From positions 62,001 through 126,000 of the forward strand of contig JASBTI010000014.1 of NCBI GenBank assembly GCA_030148505.1: a stretch of 64,000 nucleotides of DNA, given 5' to 3'. This stretch comes from Rhodanobacter sp. Lineage in GTDB: Bacteria; Pseudomonadota; Gammaproteobacteria; Xanthomonadales; Rhodanobacteraceae. Position 1 is the stretch's first letter, and each line of letters begins with the position of its first letter. A program made the translations under genes and the position numbers. Shown here one piece after another: positions 37,593-47,176 of the stretch. The notes beneath the pieces are model-generated. The model saw nothing but the letters and a program-made list of their open reading frames with translations. It had not been told where the DNA came from and did no database searches.

Positions 37593-38836
37593 ACCTGCTC
37601 GCCCCCTTCGGCCGGGATGGAATCGACGGCGGACTCGTCGAGCTCTGCCAAGCTGTCGCCAGGATGGCTTTCAGCCAGGGCAGAGATCACCCCGGTGCGG
37701 GTAACGATCCCCAGCAACTTGCCCTCCGGATCAGTCACCGGCAAGGTATAGCGCCACCCCGCAAGGGTGTTGATGACACTTATCAACGGATCATCAGGGC
37801 CGATGGATGGGGTCTCCTCGATCAAATCGTCGATCGTCTTCTTGCCGTGGCGCGCAGCGTCAACGGCCGCCTCGAGGGATATCGTGCCGCGCAGGGTGTA
37901 GTCCCGTTCCACGACCAGCAGGCTGGAGTAGTTTTCCTCGTTCATCTTGTGCAACACGGTGCGTGGCCCGTCCTGTGGGAACGCCACCACCCGGGCGCGA
38001 TGGAGCACCGAACGCGCCGTCAGCACACGCGACATGTCCACGTTCTCGACAAACCGTTCCACATAGGCGTTTGCCGGGTTGTTGAGAATCTCCTCAGGTG
38101 TACCAAACTGCACCACGCGACCGTCCTTCATCAGCACGATGCGATCGCCCAGCTGCAGGGCCTCGTCCAGATCGTGGGTAATGAAGACGATGGTCTTCTT
38201 CATCCGTCGCTGCAGCGACACCAGCTCGTGCTGCATGTCGCGCCGGATCAGCGGATCAAGCGCACTGAAAGCCTCGTCCATCAACAGGATGTCTGACTTC
38301 ACTGCCAAAGCGCGGGCCAAGCCTACGCGCTGCTGCATGCCACCGCTGAGCTGCCCGGGGAAGGAGTCCTCCCACCCCTTGAGACCGACCAGCTCCAGCG
38401 CCTCGACGGCCCGCGCACGACGCTCGGCGGGCTCGACCCCCTGAATTTCCAGGCCGTAAGCTGCGTTCTCGGTCACTGTGCGATAGGGAAACAGCGCAAA
38501 ATGCTGAAAGACCATGCTGACCTTGCGGCGGCGCAGCGCAAGCAGCTGCTCGCGGTCATAGCGGGTGATGTCTTCGCCATCGATGCGGATATGTCCACGC
38601 GTCGACGCATTGAGGCAATTGAGGCAACGAATCAGTGTCGACTTGCCACTGCCACTCAAACCCATGACGACCAGCAGCTCGCCCTCTTCCACTTCGAAGG
38701 AGACATCGGCGATGCCTACCGCGTTGCCGGTTTCGCGGATTTCGTGGTTACTGGCCCCCTTGTCCAACATGCGCAAGCCCTGTTGCGGGCGCGGGCCAAA
38801 GATCTTGGTCAGGTGTTCAACTTGGATTTTTGCCAT
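37589..38836 (-). CDS. proV: Glycine betaine/proline ABC transporter ATP-binding protein
   Basis: A 415-residue ATPase starting [20 protein letters not shown]. Walker A is [12 protein letters not shown], the signature [19 protein letters not shown], Walker [15 protein letters not shown] and the switch His is in [14 protein letters not shown]. Residues from about 275 form two CBS domains, which in OpuA sense ionic strength. It heads the proVWX operon, with a good promoter at 38982-39010. Confidence 0.95.
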   Translation of the reverse strand: MAKIQVEHLTKIFGPRPQQGLRMLDKGASNHEIRETGNAVGIADVSFEVEEGELLVVMGLSGSGKSTLIRCLNCLNASTRGHIRIDGEDITRYDREQLLALRRRKVSMVFQHFALFPYRTVTENAAYGLEIQGVEPAERRARAVEALELVGLKGWEDSFPGQLSGGMQQRVGLARALAVKSDILLMDEAFSALDPLIRRDMQHELVSLQRRMKKTIVFITHDLDEALQLGDRIVLMKDGRVVQFGTPEEILNNPANAYVERFVENVDMSRVLTARSVLHRARVVAFPQDGPRTVLHKMNEENYSSLLVVERDYTLRGTISLEAAVDAARHGKKTIDDLIEETPSIGPDDPLISVINTLAGWRYTLPVTDPEGKLLGIVTRTGVISALAESHPGDSLAELDESAVDSIPAEGGEQV

Positions 38837-39174
38837 CAGCCCTCTGACTGGACCATGCAGTCAAATGCTTTCGCGGGCAATGCTCGCGAGAACAGCGCCA
38901 GATATCCGGGACGCTGCTTCTCGCTGGCCACGAGCATGTGGGGACATGCCGGTCCAGATTCTTGTGTGTAGGATTCCCCATATGCTAGCAAAATTCGGTC
39001 TTTCCCTCAAACGGCTGGCCGCGCGAGGTATCGGAGCCGTATTCGTTTCGCGAAGCGGAAAATGTGGCGAGCTGCACGCAACCCGCCCCATCCGGATCGA
39101 GCAAGACCTGGGATGACAATAGCGTTGCTGAAAGAAGCCATTCCTGCGCTTTCGCAGCGCCGCGGAAAGGTCAC
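38837..39174 (-). other. 338 bp region upstream of proV
   Basis: No gene is visible. It holds the proV promoter, a leader of about 140 bases with an imperfect TCGCGGGC/GCTCGCGA inverted repeat (about 38872-38890), and, near hemJ, the hairpin CTGCG-CTTT-CGCAG (about 39147-39161) inside a wider AAGCCATTC/GAATGGCTT pair. The latter may end hemJ transcripts, though it lacks a uridine run. Confidence 0.45.
38982..39010 (-). promoter_or_regulatory. Sigma-70 promoter of proVWX
   Basis: TTGAGG (39010-39005), a 17-base spacer and TAGCAT (38987-38982) on the minus strand. Transcription would start near 38975, giving a leader of about 140 bases. Osmotic control is expected for such operons but cannot be read here. 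Confidence 0.6.
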
Positions 39175-39624
39175 TCAGAATGGCTTGGCCAGCGCCAGGT
39201 AAATCACCCCCAGAACCAGCAGTACCGGCAGCTCATTGAACCAGCGCAATGCCCGCGAAGATGGCAGGGGAATGCCGGCGGGAACCCGCTTGAGCAAGCG
39301 CCCACACCCGATGAAATACGCCAGCAGGATGGCCACCACGGCCAACTTCGCATCGAGCCAGTGCATCGAGCCGACAATATTCGGCAACGCCGCGGGAAAC
39401 AGGCGCCAGCCTTGCCATAACGCCACGCCAAACACGAAGGCGATGCCGAACATGTTGTGGCCAAAACGGTACAGCCGTCGCCCCATCAACAACAGCCGTT
39501 CCTGCACCTCGGGTTTACCGGCACTCTCGCTCAGATTCACCAGAATCCTCGGCAGGTAGAAAACCGCCGCTATCCACGCCATCACGAACAACAGGTGGAG
39601 CGACTTGATCAGCAGGTAAGTCAT
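39175..39624 (-). CDS. hemJ: Protoporphyrinogen IX oxidase HemJ family
   Basis: A 149-residue membrane protein with four helices: MTYLLIKSLHLLFVMAWIAA, GHNMFGIAFVFGVALWQGW, WLDAKLAVVAILLAYFIGC and LPVLLVLGVIYLALAKPF. Conserved His10 and the Lys in the third helix match HemJ (UPF0093). HemJ carries out the penultimate oxidation of heme synthesis in bacteria lacking HemG and HemY. It is in the same direction as glnD but 102 bases from it, with no obvious functional tie. Confidence 0.9.
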   Translation of the reverse strand: MTYLLIKSLHLLFVMAWIAAVFYLPRILVNLSESAGKPEVQERLLLMGRRLYRFGHNMFGIAFVFGVALWQGWRLFPAALPNIVGSMHWLDAKLAVVAILLAYFIGCGRLLKRVPAGIPLPSSRALRWFNELPVLLVLGVIYLALAKPF

Positions 39625-39726
39625 GTTGGCTATGGCCCGGACGCTGCCATGCGCAGCGGTTGCCGATGATAACGCGTCATCGCGTTCATCACGAGCAGGG
39701 TTGAAAATACGCCGACAACGAGTGCG

Positions 39727-42372
39727 TCAATCGGCACCAGGGCCGATACGCGCCAATAGCGCACGCAGTAAACGTTCCTGGTGCGCGCTGTCTAGAGGCT
39801 CATTGTTTTTGTCGGTCAATTGGAAGAAGTCCTCGACGCGCTCGCCGAAAGTGGCAATACGCGCATCATGCACCCGCACCTCGACTTGCAGCATGACCTG
39901 CGCCACCGCTGCCAGCAGTCCGGGACGATCGGCACCGACCAGAGCCAGCTGTGTCCGCCCCCCCGCTGCATGAAAGCTTATCTTCGGCGTCATCTGAAAA
40001 TGTTTCTGGTGTCGCGACAAGCCGCGCTTGCTTGGCTGCACGCCTGCAGATTGAGACAGCGCACGTTGCATACGCTGCTGCAACTCTGCGGCCCGCTGCG
40101 CGGTGGCAGGCCGCTGGCTGTCGGCCTCCAGCAACAGGAACGTATCCAGCGCCAGATTGCTCGGCGAACTGAGCACCCGCGATTCCATCACCGAAAAATG
40201 CAACCGATCGAGTACCGCGGTCACCATGGCAAACAATCCGTCGCGATCCGGCGTGTAGATGAACAACTCGGTACTGCCTCGCACCGAAAGCGGCTGCACC
40301 GCAACGAGAGGCGACGTTCCACCGGCGCGCAAAATCTCGCCGGTCTGCCAAGCGACCTGCTCCGGACGATGACGCAAGAAGCTCTGCTGGGGAAAGTCTG
40401 CCCAGACAGCGGTCACACTCTCCTCGGAAAAGCCCTCGTTCATCAACAAGGCAAGCGCATACTCGGAACACTCCGATACCCGTACAGCGGCATCGCGCGG
40501 CAGCTCCACGTCACTGCGTAGCGCATATCGGGTCGACGTGTAGAGATCAGCCAGCAAACGATCCTTCCAACTGTTCCACAAGCGGGGGCTGGTACCGATG
40601 ATATCGGCGATCGTCAGCAAGTAGAGTTGGCTGAGACGCTCGCGCTGTCCAACCCGCTCGGCAAACTGATGTACGACCTCGGGGTCGGTAATATCCTGTC
40701 GCTGGGCCGTGGTGCTCATCAGCAAATGCCAGCGAACCAACCAGGCCACCCGCTCTATGTCGTTGCGAGGCAGACCCAGACGCGCGCAAAACGCGCGGGC
40801 ATCCTCTTCACCAAGTATCGAATGATCGCCGCCGCGGCCCTTGGCGATGTCATGAAACAGCGCCGCCAGCAAGAGGATTTCCGGCTTCGGCAGCGCAGCC
40901 CATATCTCGCAAGCCAGCTTGAACTCCGATTGCGCAGACGTTTCGGCGAACCGTGCCACCTGGCGCAGGACGCGCAAGGTGTGTTCGTCTACGGTATAGA
41001 CGTGGAAAAGATCGTACTGCATGCGCCCGAAAACCTTGCCGAACGCCGGGAGGATCGCCGCCAGCAGACCGTGGCGGTTCATCCGCCATAACGCCTCCAC
41101 CGCTGGCGCGCCGCGCCGCAGCAACTGCAGGAATGCGGCCAGCACATCATCATCATCGGCCAGTGCACTGGCATGCGCGTCGGTCGCCTGATGGATGCGT
41201 CGCATGGTGTCGGCACTGAAGCCGACGACGCCAGTCTGGTCCAGCCGCGCCATGAAAATCTCCACCAGTGCCGCCGGACGGCGCATGAACAGCTGGGCGT
41301 CACGCGCGGCCAGGCGCCTGCCATAACGCACAAAATCCTCACCTACCGGCGTGGCCTCGGCGGGCACCTCCAGCATTTCCTCAAAGCGATCGGCCACCTG
41401 CACACCGAGCCGCTCGATCTGACTGGCGGCGCGGTAGTAGCCCTGCATGAATTGCTCGACGCCGAGATTTTTCTCGTGTTCGTCCCGGAACCCCAACCGC
41501 GCCGCCAAGCCTCGCTGATAGTCGAATAGCAGGCGCTCCTCGGCACGACCGGCCTCCAGATGCAGCGCGTAGCGATAACGCCGCAACGTGGTCTCGGCCT
41601 GCTCCAAGGCAAGCTGCTCGGCAGGATCGAGCAAGCCCTCCGCCACCAGGTCGGAGAAATCCTTCGCCTGCGCCAGCCGCAAACCCATCCAGCGCAAGGA
41701 GTCGAGAGTACGCAACCCACCCGGCCCATCTTTGATATTGGGTTCGAGGTTGTAGGCGGTGTCATCGAAGCGTGCGTGGCGGGCATCGCGCTCCGCAAGC
41801 CGCGCCGCCAGATAATGCGACGGCGGCCACAATGCAGGGTCATGGACGATTGCTTGCAGACGTGCGCTGAACGAACGGTCGCCAGCCAGATGTCTCGCAT
41901 CCAGCAAACTGGTGAACACACTGACATCCTGCGCCGCCAGCGCACGGCACTGCCCTGGATCACGCACGGCATGACCCACCTTCAGACCCACGTCCCACAG
42001 CGTGGAAAAACACTGTTCCAGCGCGCGCAGACGTGAGGGTTCCGGTGCCTCCACCAGCACCAGAAGATCCACATCCGAACAGGGGAACAGCAGGCCTCGA
42101 CCAAACCCACCGACGGCGAACAGGGCCGTCCCGGTGACTTCGCCGAGACAAGCCATCCATACGTGGGCAACGACCTTATCCACCGCCGCTCCGCGCCGCT
42201 GTGCCAGCACACCCGCGTCAGCGCCATCCCGAAATGCAGTAGCCAAAGCACGATCGACATCGCCGAGCAATTGCCGCAACGCCCGACGCGCATCGACCGA
42301 TACACCCGAACGTGGCACCGCAACCGGCAAGCGCGGCAACGGCGGGAGAACAGGGGTCGATCCGGGCGACAT
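39727..42372 (-). CDS. glnD: [Protein-PII] uridylyltransferase/uridylyl-removing enzyme
   Basis: An 881-residue GlnD. The nucleotidyltransferase domain (about 70-330) has VGGFGRGLLFPCSDVDLLVL. The HD hydrolase domain has the metal motif LFHDIAKGRGGDHS. Two ACT domains at the C terminus (ELFIYTPDRDGLFAMVTAVL and LALVGADRPGLLAAVAQVML) bind glutamine. It uridylylates PII proteins when glutamine is low and removes UMP when high, so GlnK at 1448-1786 is an expected substrate at Tyr51. It follows map with 173 bases between, containing a possible TTGCCA-15-TATTAG promoter near 42420-42446. Confidence 0.97.
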   Translation of the reverse strand: MSPGSTPVLPPLPRLPVAVPRSGVSVDARRALRQLLGDVDRALATAFRDGADAGVLAQRRGAAVDKVVAHVWMACLGEVTGTALFAVGGFGRGLLFPCSDVDLLVLVEAPEPSRLRALEQCFSTLWDVGLKVGHAVRDPGQCRALAAQDVSVFTSLLDARHLAGDRSFSARLQAIVHDPALWPPSHYLAARLAERDARHARFDDTAYNLEPNIKDGPGGLRTLDSLRWMGLRLAQAKDFSDLVAEGLLDPAEQLALEQAETTLRRYRYALHLEAGRAEERLLFDYQRGLAARLGFRDEHEKNLGVEQFMQGYYRAASQIERLGVQVADRFEEMLEVPAEATPVGEDFVRYGRRLAARDAQLFMRRPAALVEIFMARLDQTGVVGFSADTMRRIHQATDAHASALADDDDVLAAFLQLLRRGAPAVEALWRMNRHGLLAAILPAFGKVFGRMQYDLFHVYTVDEHTLRVLRQVARFAETSAQSEFKLACEIWAALPKPEILLLAALFHDIAKGRGGDHSILGEEDARAFCARLGLPRNDIERVAWLVRWHLLMSTTAQRQDITDPEVVHQFAERVGQRERLSQLYLLTIADIIGTSPRLWNSWKDRLLADLYTSTRYALRSDVELPRDAAVRVSECSEYALALLMNEGFSEESVTAVWADFPQQSFLRHRPEQVAWQTGEILRAGGTSPLVAVQPLSVRGSTELFIYTPDRDGLFAMVTAVLDRLHFSVMESRVLSSPSNLALDTFLLLEADSQRPATAQRAAELQQRMQRALSQSAGVQPSKRGLSRHQKHFQMTPKISFHAAGGRTQLALVGADRPGLLAAVAQVMLQVEVRVHDARIATFGERVEDFFQLTDKNNEPLDSAHQERLLRALLARIGPGAD

Positions 42373-42545
42373 GCTTAACGGAACTCCGTGGGCGGCCAGC
42401 GAAAGTCCGCGACCGTTCTCTAATATAGGATCGCCATCGGTGGCAAACTCTCCTGCTCACCTGGAAGCAAACCCTCATCGCGACCCGCGCCTCCCGTTGC
42501 GGACCAAAAAATCAACTTTGCGGGGGCTGGCAAACCAACCGGCGA

Positions 42546-43310
42546 TCAGGCATCCGGCCACGCCGTCAGTATCTCGAAGCCGTCATCCGTCACCGCGATG
42601 GTGTGCTCCCATTGTGCCGAAAGTGAGTGGTCCTTGGTGACTACCGTCCAGCCGTCCGGCAATTGTCGTGTCTGCGGCTTGCCCGCATTGATCATCGGCT
42701 CAATCGTGAAGGTCATGCCTTTTTTCAACGCAAGACCGGCACCGGCCTTGCCGTAATGCAACACCTGCGGCTCGTCATGATAGACCTTGCCGATACCGTG
42801 GCCGCAGTACTCCCGGACCACACTGAAGCCCGCCGTCTCGGCATGCTGCTGGATCGCATGACCCACGTCCCCCAAGGTCGCCCCGGGACGAACGGCCTCG
42901 ATCCCGCGCATCATTGCCTCGAATGTCGTGTCGACCAAGCGTTTTGCCAGCACCGACGGCGTACCCACCGCATACATGCGACTGGTATCGCCATGCCAGC
43001 CGTCCTTGATCACGGTGACATCGATATTGACGATGTCACCGTCCTTGAGCACCTTGCCTTCGTTGGGAATTCCGTGACAAATCACGTGGTTGACCGAGGT
43101 GCACAAAGTCTTCGGAAAGCCGTGATAGCCAACATTAGCCGGAATCGCTCGCTGCACGTTGACGATGTGCTCGTAGGCGATGCGATCCAGTTGCTCCGTA
43201 GTGACGCCAGGTTTCACGTGCTCCTTGAGCAAAGCCAGCACCTCGGCAGCCAGCTTGCCCGCGACGCGCATGCCTTCGAGGTCTTCAGGGGATTTCAGGG
43301 TTATGGCCAT
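42546..43310 (-). CDS. map: Methionine aminopeptidase type I
   Basis: A 254-residue MetAP-I. Metal ligands lie in NIDVTVIKDGWHGDTSRMYA, GHGIGKVYHDEP, FTIEPMINAG and AQWEHTIAV, and the substrate His in YHGFPKTLCTSVNHVICHG. It removes the initiator methionine from nascent proteins. It is divergent from rpsB, an arrangement conserved across proteobacteria. Confidence 0.98.
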   Translation of the reverse strand: MAITLKSPEDLEGMRVAGKLAAEVLALLKEHVKPGVTTEQLDRIAYEHIVNVQRAIPANVGYHGFPKTLCTSVNHVICHGIPNEGKVLKDGDIVNIDVTVIKDGWHGDTSRMYAVGTPSVLAKRLVDTTFEAMMRGIEAVRPGATLGDVGHAIQQHAETAGFSVVREYCGHGIGKVYHDEPQVLHYGKAGAGLALKKGMTFTIEPMINAGKPQTRQLPDGWTVVTKDHSLSAQWEHTIAVTDDGFEILTAWPDA

Positions 43311-43366
43311 GGATCTCGCCTATCGGGTACCGGCACCCCCCGCTGGACAACCCTTCCGCGAGTGAC

Positions 43367-43396
43367 TTGCCGCGTGGCCGGCGTACCGGCTACAAT
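43367..43396 (+). promoter_or_regulatory. Promoter of rpsB-tsf
   Basis: TTGCCG (43367-43372), an 18-base GC-rich spacer and TACAAT (43391-43396). The spacer just before the -10 is GGCGTACCGGC. Start near 43403, consistent with a long leader like those of other gammaproteobacterial rpsB genes. Confidence 0.65.
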
Positions 43397-43461
43397 TTCG
43401 GAGTTTTGCTGAACTGACGAAGCGGCTGAAGCAGCCACTTCCGAACGCAAAGCGAACCGGG

Positions 43462-43491
43462 ATTGTAACCGCCCTGCGGTACAACACCCAA
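43462..43491 (-). promoter_or_regulatory. Candidate promoter of map
   Basis: On the minus strand TTGGGT (43491-43486), an 18-base spacer and TACAAT (43467-43462). It is convergent with and downstream of the rpsB promoter, so the two could interfere. Confidence 0.45.
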
Positions 43492-43600
43492 CCAACGCCA
43501 CACACGTATCGGCACCGTCTTCGGGGTGCTGCGTTCGTTTCCGCCAATTCGGAACGACGCGGTCGAAGCCGGGGATACGTGGAGGTCCCAACCCCCCCCA

Positions 43601-43617
43601 GGTCTCCCATCGAGACC
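43601..43617 (+). promoter_or_regulatory. Hairpin next to the rpsB ribosome-binding site
   Basis: GGTCTC-CCATC-GAGACC forms a 6 bp stem ending six bases before AAGGAG (43623-43628). Ribosomal protein S2 represses its own mRNA in E. coli through the leader; this hairpin is a plausible part of the S2 site. Confidence 0.5.
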
Positions 43618-43637
43618 CTATGCAAGGAGTTACACCC

Positions 43638-44489
43638 ATGGCCCAAGTCACCATGCGCCAGATGCTCGAAGCCGGCGTCCATTTCGGTCACCAGACCCGT
43701 TACTGGAATCCCAAGATGGCACCGTATATCTTCGGCGCCCGCGGCAAGATCCACATCATCAATCTCGAGAAGACCCTGCCGCTGTTCACCGACGCGATGA
43801 ACTTCCTGTCGGGCATGGCACAGAAGCGCGGCACCATTCTTTTCGTAGGCACCAAGCGCTCGGCACGCGAGCCGCTGGCCGAGGAAGCGGCACGTGCCGG
43901 CATGCCCTACGTAACCTCGCGCTGGCTCGGCGGCATGCTGACCAACTTCCGTACGGTGAAGCAATCCGTTGCACGCCTGAAAGAGCTGGAAGCAGCGGAG
44001 ACCGATGGCAGCTTCGAGAAGCTGGTCAAGCACGAAGTGCTGGCGCGTCGTCGCGAACGGGACAAGCTGGAAGCTTCGCTGGGCGGTATCAAGGACATGA
44101 ATCGTCTGCCTGACGCTTTGTTCGTGATCGACATCGGCCACGAAGACATTGCGGTGCAGGAAGCCAAGAAGCTCGGCATTCCGGTAATCGCGGTGGTCGA
44201 TACCAACTACAACCCGGACCTGGTTGACTATGCGATTCCGGGCAACGATGACGCGATTCGCGCGATCCAGCTGTACGCCCGGGCCGCCGCTGATTCGATC
44301 CTCGAAGGCAAGGCCGCCGCGCCGGCTGCTGCCCAGGGCGACGGCAATGAGTTCGTCGAACTGGACGAGGAAGGCAATCCGGTTGCCAAGGTCGATCGCC
44401 CGCGGCGTGACGCTGCGCCCAAGAAGGGCACCCCTCGCCGCGATAGCGGTCGCGGCGCCCGCACCGACAGCGCCCCCGCGGCCAAGTAA
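43638..44489 (+). CDS. rpsB: 30S ribosomal protein S2
   Basis: A 283-residue S2 starting [20 protein letters not shown]. It has [36 protein letters not shown] and the S2 signature [20 protein letters not shown]. The body ends near residue 240; the remaining roughly 45 residues are a low-complexity tail ([28 protein letters not shown]) absent from E. coli S2. The in-frame ATG at 43620 precedes the ribosome-binding site and is rejected. Confidence 0.98.
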   Translation: MAQVTMRQMLEAGVHFGHQTRYWNPKMAPYIFGARGKIHIINLEKTLPLFTDAMNFLSGMAQKRGTILFVGTKRSAREPLAEEAARAGMPYVTSRWLGGMLTNFRTVKQSVARLKELEAAETDGSFEKLVKHEVLARRRERDKLEASLGGIKDMNRLPDALFVIDIGHEDIAVQEAKKLGIPVIAVVDTNYNPDLVDYAIPGNDDAIRAIQLYARAAADSILEGKAAAPAAAQGDGNEFVELDEEGNPVAKVDRPRRDAAPKKGTPRRDSGRGARTDSAPAAK

Positions 44490-44587
44490 GCGCAACGGCG
44501 GCGGGACACCGTCGAACTGCTCCACGTGACATTCGGCGCCATGGCGTTCAAGGACCATGGCACCCCCAAAGTATTAGAGGACTGACG

Positions 44588-45469
44588 ATGAGCAATATTT
44601 CCGCCCAACTGGTCAAGGAACTGCGTGAGCGTTCCGGCGCCGGCATGATGGAATGCAAGAAAGCGCTGGTCGAAAACAACGGCGACATCGAGGTCGCCAT
44701 GGAATGGCTGCGTAAATCCGGGCTGGCCAAGGCCGACAAAAAGGCCAGCCGGGTCGCTGCCGAAGGTCGTATCGTCGCGGCTCAGGCCGCGGGCAAAGCG
44801 GTACTGGTCGAGGTCAACTGCGAGACGGATTTCGTCGCCAAGGACGCCAGCTTCCTGAAATTCAGTGACACTGTAGCGGATGTGGCGCTGAACTCCGGCG
44901 CCGCCGACATCGACGCACTCAAGGCGGCCCCCTATCCCGCTGGCTCCTCGGTCGAGGATGCGGCCAAGGCCTTGATCGCCACCATCGGCGAAAAAATCGA
45001 CGTTCGCCGCATCGCCCGTATCGAAAGCGACGGCGTGATCGGCAGCTACGTCCACGGTGGCCGCATCGGTGTGCTGGTCGCGCTGAAAGGTGGCTCCGAA
45101 GAGCTGGCCAAAGGCCTTGCCATGCACGTGGCAGCGATGAATCCGGCCCACATCCGGGCCGACGATGTTCCGGCCGAATTCGTGGCCAAGGAAAAGGAGA
45201 TCGCGCTGAGCCAGATGTCCGAGAAGGACAAGGCCAAGCCGGCTGAAATCCTTGACAAAATCATCTCCGGCAAGATCAACAAGATCATCTCCGAAGTCAC
45301 CTTGCTTGGCCAAGCCTACGTGCTGGATACCAATGTCACCGTCGGCGAAGCCGTGAAAAAGGCCGGTGCGGACGTGGAATCGGTAGTACGCCTTGCCGTT
45401 GGCGAAGGTATCGAAAAAGTGGAAGAGGATTTCGCCGCTGAAGTAATGAAGCAGGCCGGGCTGGCCTGA
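44588..45469 (+). CDS. tsf: Elongation factor Ts
   Basis: A 293-residue EF-Ts. The N-terminal UBA-like region is [20 protein letters not shown], the core has [18 protein letters not shown] (the TDFV contact that drives GDP from EF-Tu), and the C-terminal module ends [20 protein letters not shown]. It follows rpsB by 98 bases and is ended by a strong hairpin. Confidence 0.98.
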   Translation: MSNISAQLVKELRERSGAGMMECKKALVENNGDIEVAMEWLRKSGLAKADKKASRVAAEGRIVAAQAAGKAVLVEVNCETDFVAKDASFLKFSDTVADVALNSGAADIDALKAAPYPAGSSVEDAAKALIATIGEKIDVRRIARIESDGVIGSYVHGGRIGVLVALKGGSEELAKGLAMHVAAMNPAHIRADDVPAEFVAKEKEIALSQMSEKDKAKPAEILDKIISGKINKIISEVTLLGQAYVLDTNVTVGEAVKKAGADVESVVRLAVGEGIEKVEEDFAAEVMKQAGLA

Positions 45470-45494
45470 CCACCAATCCTGCGGCAGCACGATT

Positions 45495-45525
45495 GAAGAA
45501 GGCCGCGAAAATTGCGGCCTTCTTC
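45495..45525 (+). terminator. Terminator after tsf
   Basis: GAAGAAGGCCGC (45495-45506) and GCGGCCTTCTTC (45514-45525) form a perfect 12 bp stem with loop GAAAATT. The uridines lie in the 3' arm (TTCTTC) rather than in a separate run. It starts 26 bases after the tsf stop. Confidence 0.82.
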
Positions 45526-45692
45526 ACTTGTGCAAGGTGCAAATCACGCGCGCGGCAGCTGAACTGCCCCCGCGCCGCGAAAATCAGCGTACGCCGCAAT
45601 GACACCCTGTGTCGCGGCGCCTCCCGACAAGCGCTTCACGCTCACATCCGGCTATAATGCGCGGGTTTGCCATATCGCAATCCGGAGAATCC

Positions 45693-46415
45693 ATGAGCGA
45701 TCAGCCCAAGTACCACCGTATCGTGCTCAAACTCTCCGGTGAGGCATTGATGGGCGAAGCCGACTACGGCATCGACCCGAAGGTGATCAACCGGCTTGCC
45801 GAGGAAATCATCGAGGTTCAGCGGGCGGGCGTCCAGATCGGCGTAGTGATCGGGGGTGGCAACATCTTCCGCGGCGCGGGGCTGGCCGCCGCGGGAATGG
45901 ACAGGGTTACCGGCGACCACATGGGCATGCTGGCGACGGTCATGAACGCGCTGGCCATGCAGGACGCGATTGAAAAACACGGCGGCTTCGCCCGCGTGAT
46001 GAGCGCGATCCAGATCCATGACGTCGCCGAGGATTTCATTCGTCGACGCGCCATACGGCACATCGAAAAAGGGCGTATCGTGCTGTTCGCAGCGGGTATC
46101 GGCAACCCGTTCTTCACCACGGACTCGGCCGCCGCGCTGCGAGCGGTGGAAGTGGGCGCCGACCTGTTGTTGAAGGCCACCAAGGTGGATGGCATCTACA
46201 ACGCCGACCCCACCAGGCACAGCGATGCCATCCGCTATGAGCGTCTGACCTACGACGAAGTGATCGAGCGCAAGCTCGCCGTGATGGACACCGCCGCCAT
46301 TGCCCTGTGCCGCGATGACCGCATGCCGATGCGCATCTACGACATGACCGTACCGGGAAACCTGATGCGCATCATGCGTGGCGAACCTATCGGCACCCTG
46401 GTCTGTGCCGACTGA
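45693..46415 (+). CDS. pyrH: Uridylate kinase (UMP kinase)
   Basis: A 240-residue amino-acid-kinase-fold enzyme: [60 protein letters not shown] and [13 protein letters not shown]. It phosphorylates UMP to UDP and is inhibited by UTP in proteobacteria. CGGAG lies before the start. TATAAT at 45653-45658 could be its -10, but no good -35 is at the right distance. Confidence 0.98.
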   Translation: MSDQPKYHRIVLKLSGEALMGEADYGIDPKVINRLAEEIIEVQRAGVQIGVVIGGGNIFRGAGLAAAGMDRVTGDHMGMLATVMNALAMQDAIEKHGGFARVMSAIQIHDVAEDFIRRRAIRHIEKGRIVLFAAGIGNPFFTTDSAAALRAVEVGADLLLKATKVDGIYNADPTRHSDAIRYERLTYDEVIERKLAVMDTAAIALCRDDRMPMRIYDMTVPGNLMRIMRGEPIGTLVCAD

Positions 46416-46425
46416 GGCACAGACC
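46400..46425 (+). other. Perfect hairpin across the pyrH stop codon
   Basis: GGTCTGTGCC (46400-46409) and GGCACAGACC (46416-46425) pair over 10 bp with loop GACTGA, which contains the pyrH stop codon. A TATAAT (46432-46437) follows directly. The stem could slow ribosomes or protect the message; no uridine run follows. Confidence 0.5.
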
Positions 46426-46471
46426 CGCTGCTATAATTTGCTGCCTCGTCAGATTCATCGGGAAACGCCAC

Positions 46472-47029
46472 ATGCTCAACGACATCAAGATCGATGCCCA
46501 GACCCGCATGGGCAAGAGTATCGATTCGCTCAAACATGATCTCACCCGTATTCGCACCGGGCGAGCCAGCACTGCGCTGGTCGACAACATCAAGGTTCCT
46601 TACTACGGTGCGGACATGCCGCTGACCCAGGTCGCTTCGGTCTCGCTGGCTGACGCGCGGACGATCCTGATCACGCCCTGGGAAAAGCCGATGGTGGCGC
46701 CGATCGAGAAGGCCCTGATGGCTTCGGACCTCGGCGTCACGCCAACCACCGCGGGCACAGTCATTCGTCTAAACATGCCCCCGCTCACCGAGGAGCGGCG
46801 TAGGGAGTTGGCCAGGCACGTGGCACACGAAGGCGAAAACGCCAAGATTGCGGTTCGCAACGTGCGTCGCGACGCGCTGCAGCAGGTCAAGGACCTGCTC
46901 AAGGAAAAACTGATCACCGAGGATGATGATCGCCGCGCCGACGACGAAATCCAGAAGCTCACCGATCGTGCAGTGAAAGACATCGATGCTGTGGTAAAGG
47001 CGAAAGAAGAGGAGTTGATGGCCCTTTGA
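46472..47029 (+). CDS. frr: Ribosome recycling factor
   Basis: A 185-residue RRF of normal length: MLNDIKIDAQTRMGKSIDSL, LTRIRTGRASTALVDNIKVP, LNMPPLTEERRRELARHVAH and the end DIDAVVKAKEEELMAL. It splits post-termination ribosomes with EF-G. It is 56 bases after pyrH, the standard rpsB-tsf-pyrH-frr order. Confidence 0.98.
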   Translation: MLNDIKIDAQTRMGKSIDSLKHDLTRIRTGRASTALVDNIKVPYYGADMPLTQVASVSLADARTILITPWEKPMVAPIEKALMASDLGVTPTTAGTVIRLNMPPLTEERRRELARHVAHEGENAKIAVRNVRRDALQQVKDLLKEKLITEDDDRRADDEIQKLTDRAVKDIDAVVKAKEEELMAL

Positions 47030-47111
47030 GGGTCGTCAACCGGCTATCTACAGCATGTATTGGCGTACCCAGCTCGCTACTGTCGGAGCGCACAGGAAAC
47101 TCATGCGTTAT

Positions 47112-47139
47112 CCGACGCCTGCACGCGACAAGGCGTCGG
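47112..47139 (+). terminator. Hairpin between frr and uppS
   Basis: CCGACGCCT (47112-47120) and AGGCGTCGG (47131-47139) form a 9 bp stem, followed by GCCCGTTTCCGTTTTCG. It resembles an imperfect intrinsic terminator; partial read-through into uppS is likely because no clear promoter separates them. Confidence 0.6.
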
Positions 47140-47176
47140 GCCCGTTTCCGTTTTCGCTTCATGGGGTCACGCCCGT

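Larger units (their letters stand above)
43311..43637. other. 327 bp divergent map/rpsB control region
   Basis: It contains a rightward promoter (43367-43396) for rpsB and a leftward candidate (43462-43491) for map, so the two transcripts overlap by about 70 bases at their 5' ends. The rpsB leader of about 235 bases is unusually long and ends in the hairpin 43601-43617 next to the ribosome-binding site. No protein gene is evident. Confidence 0.6.
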
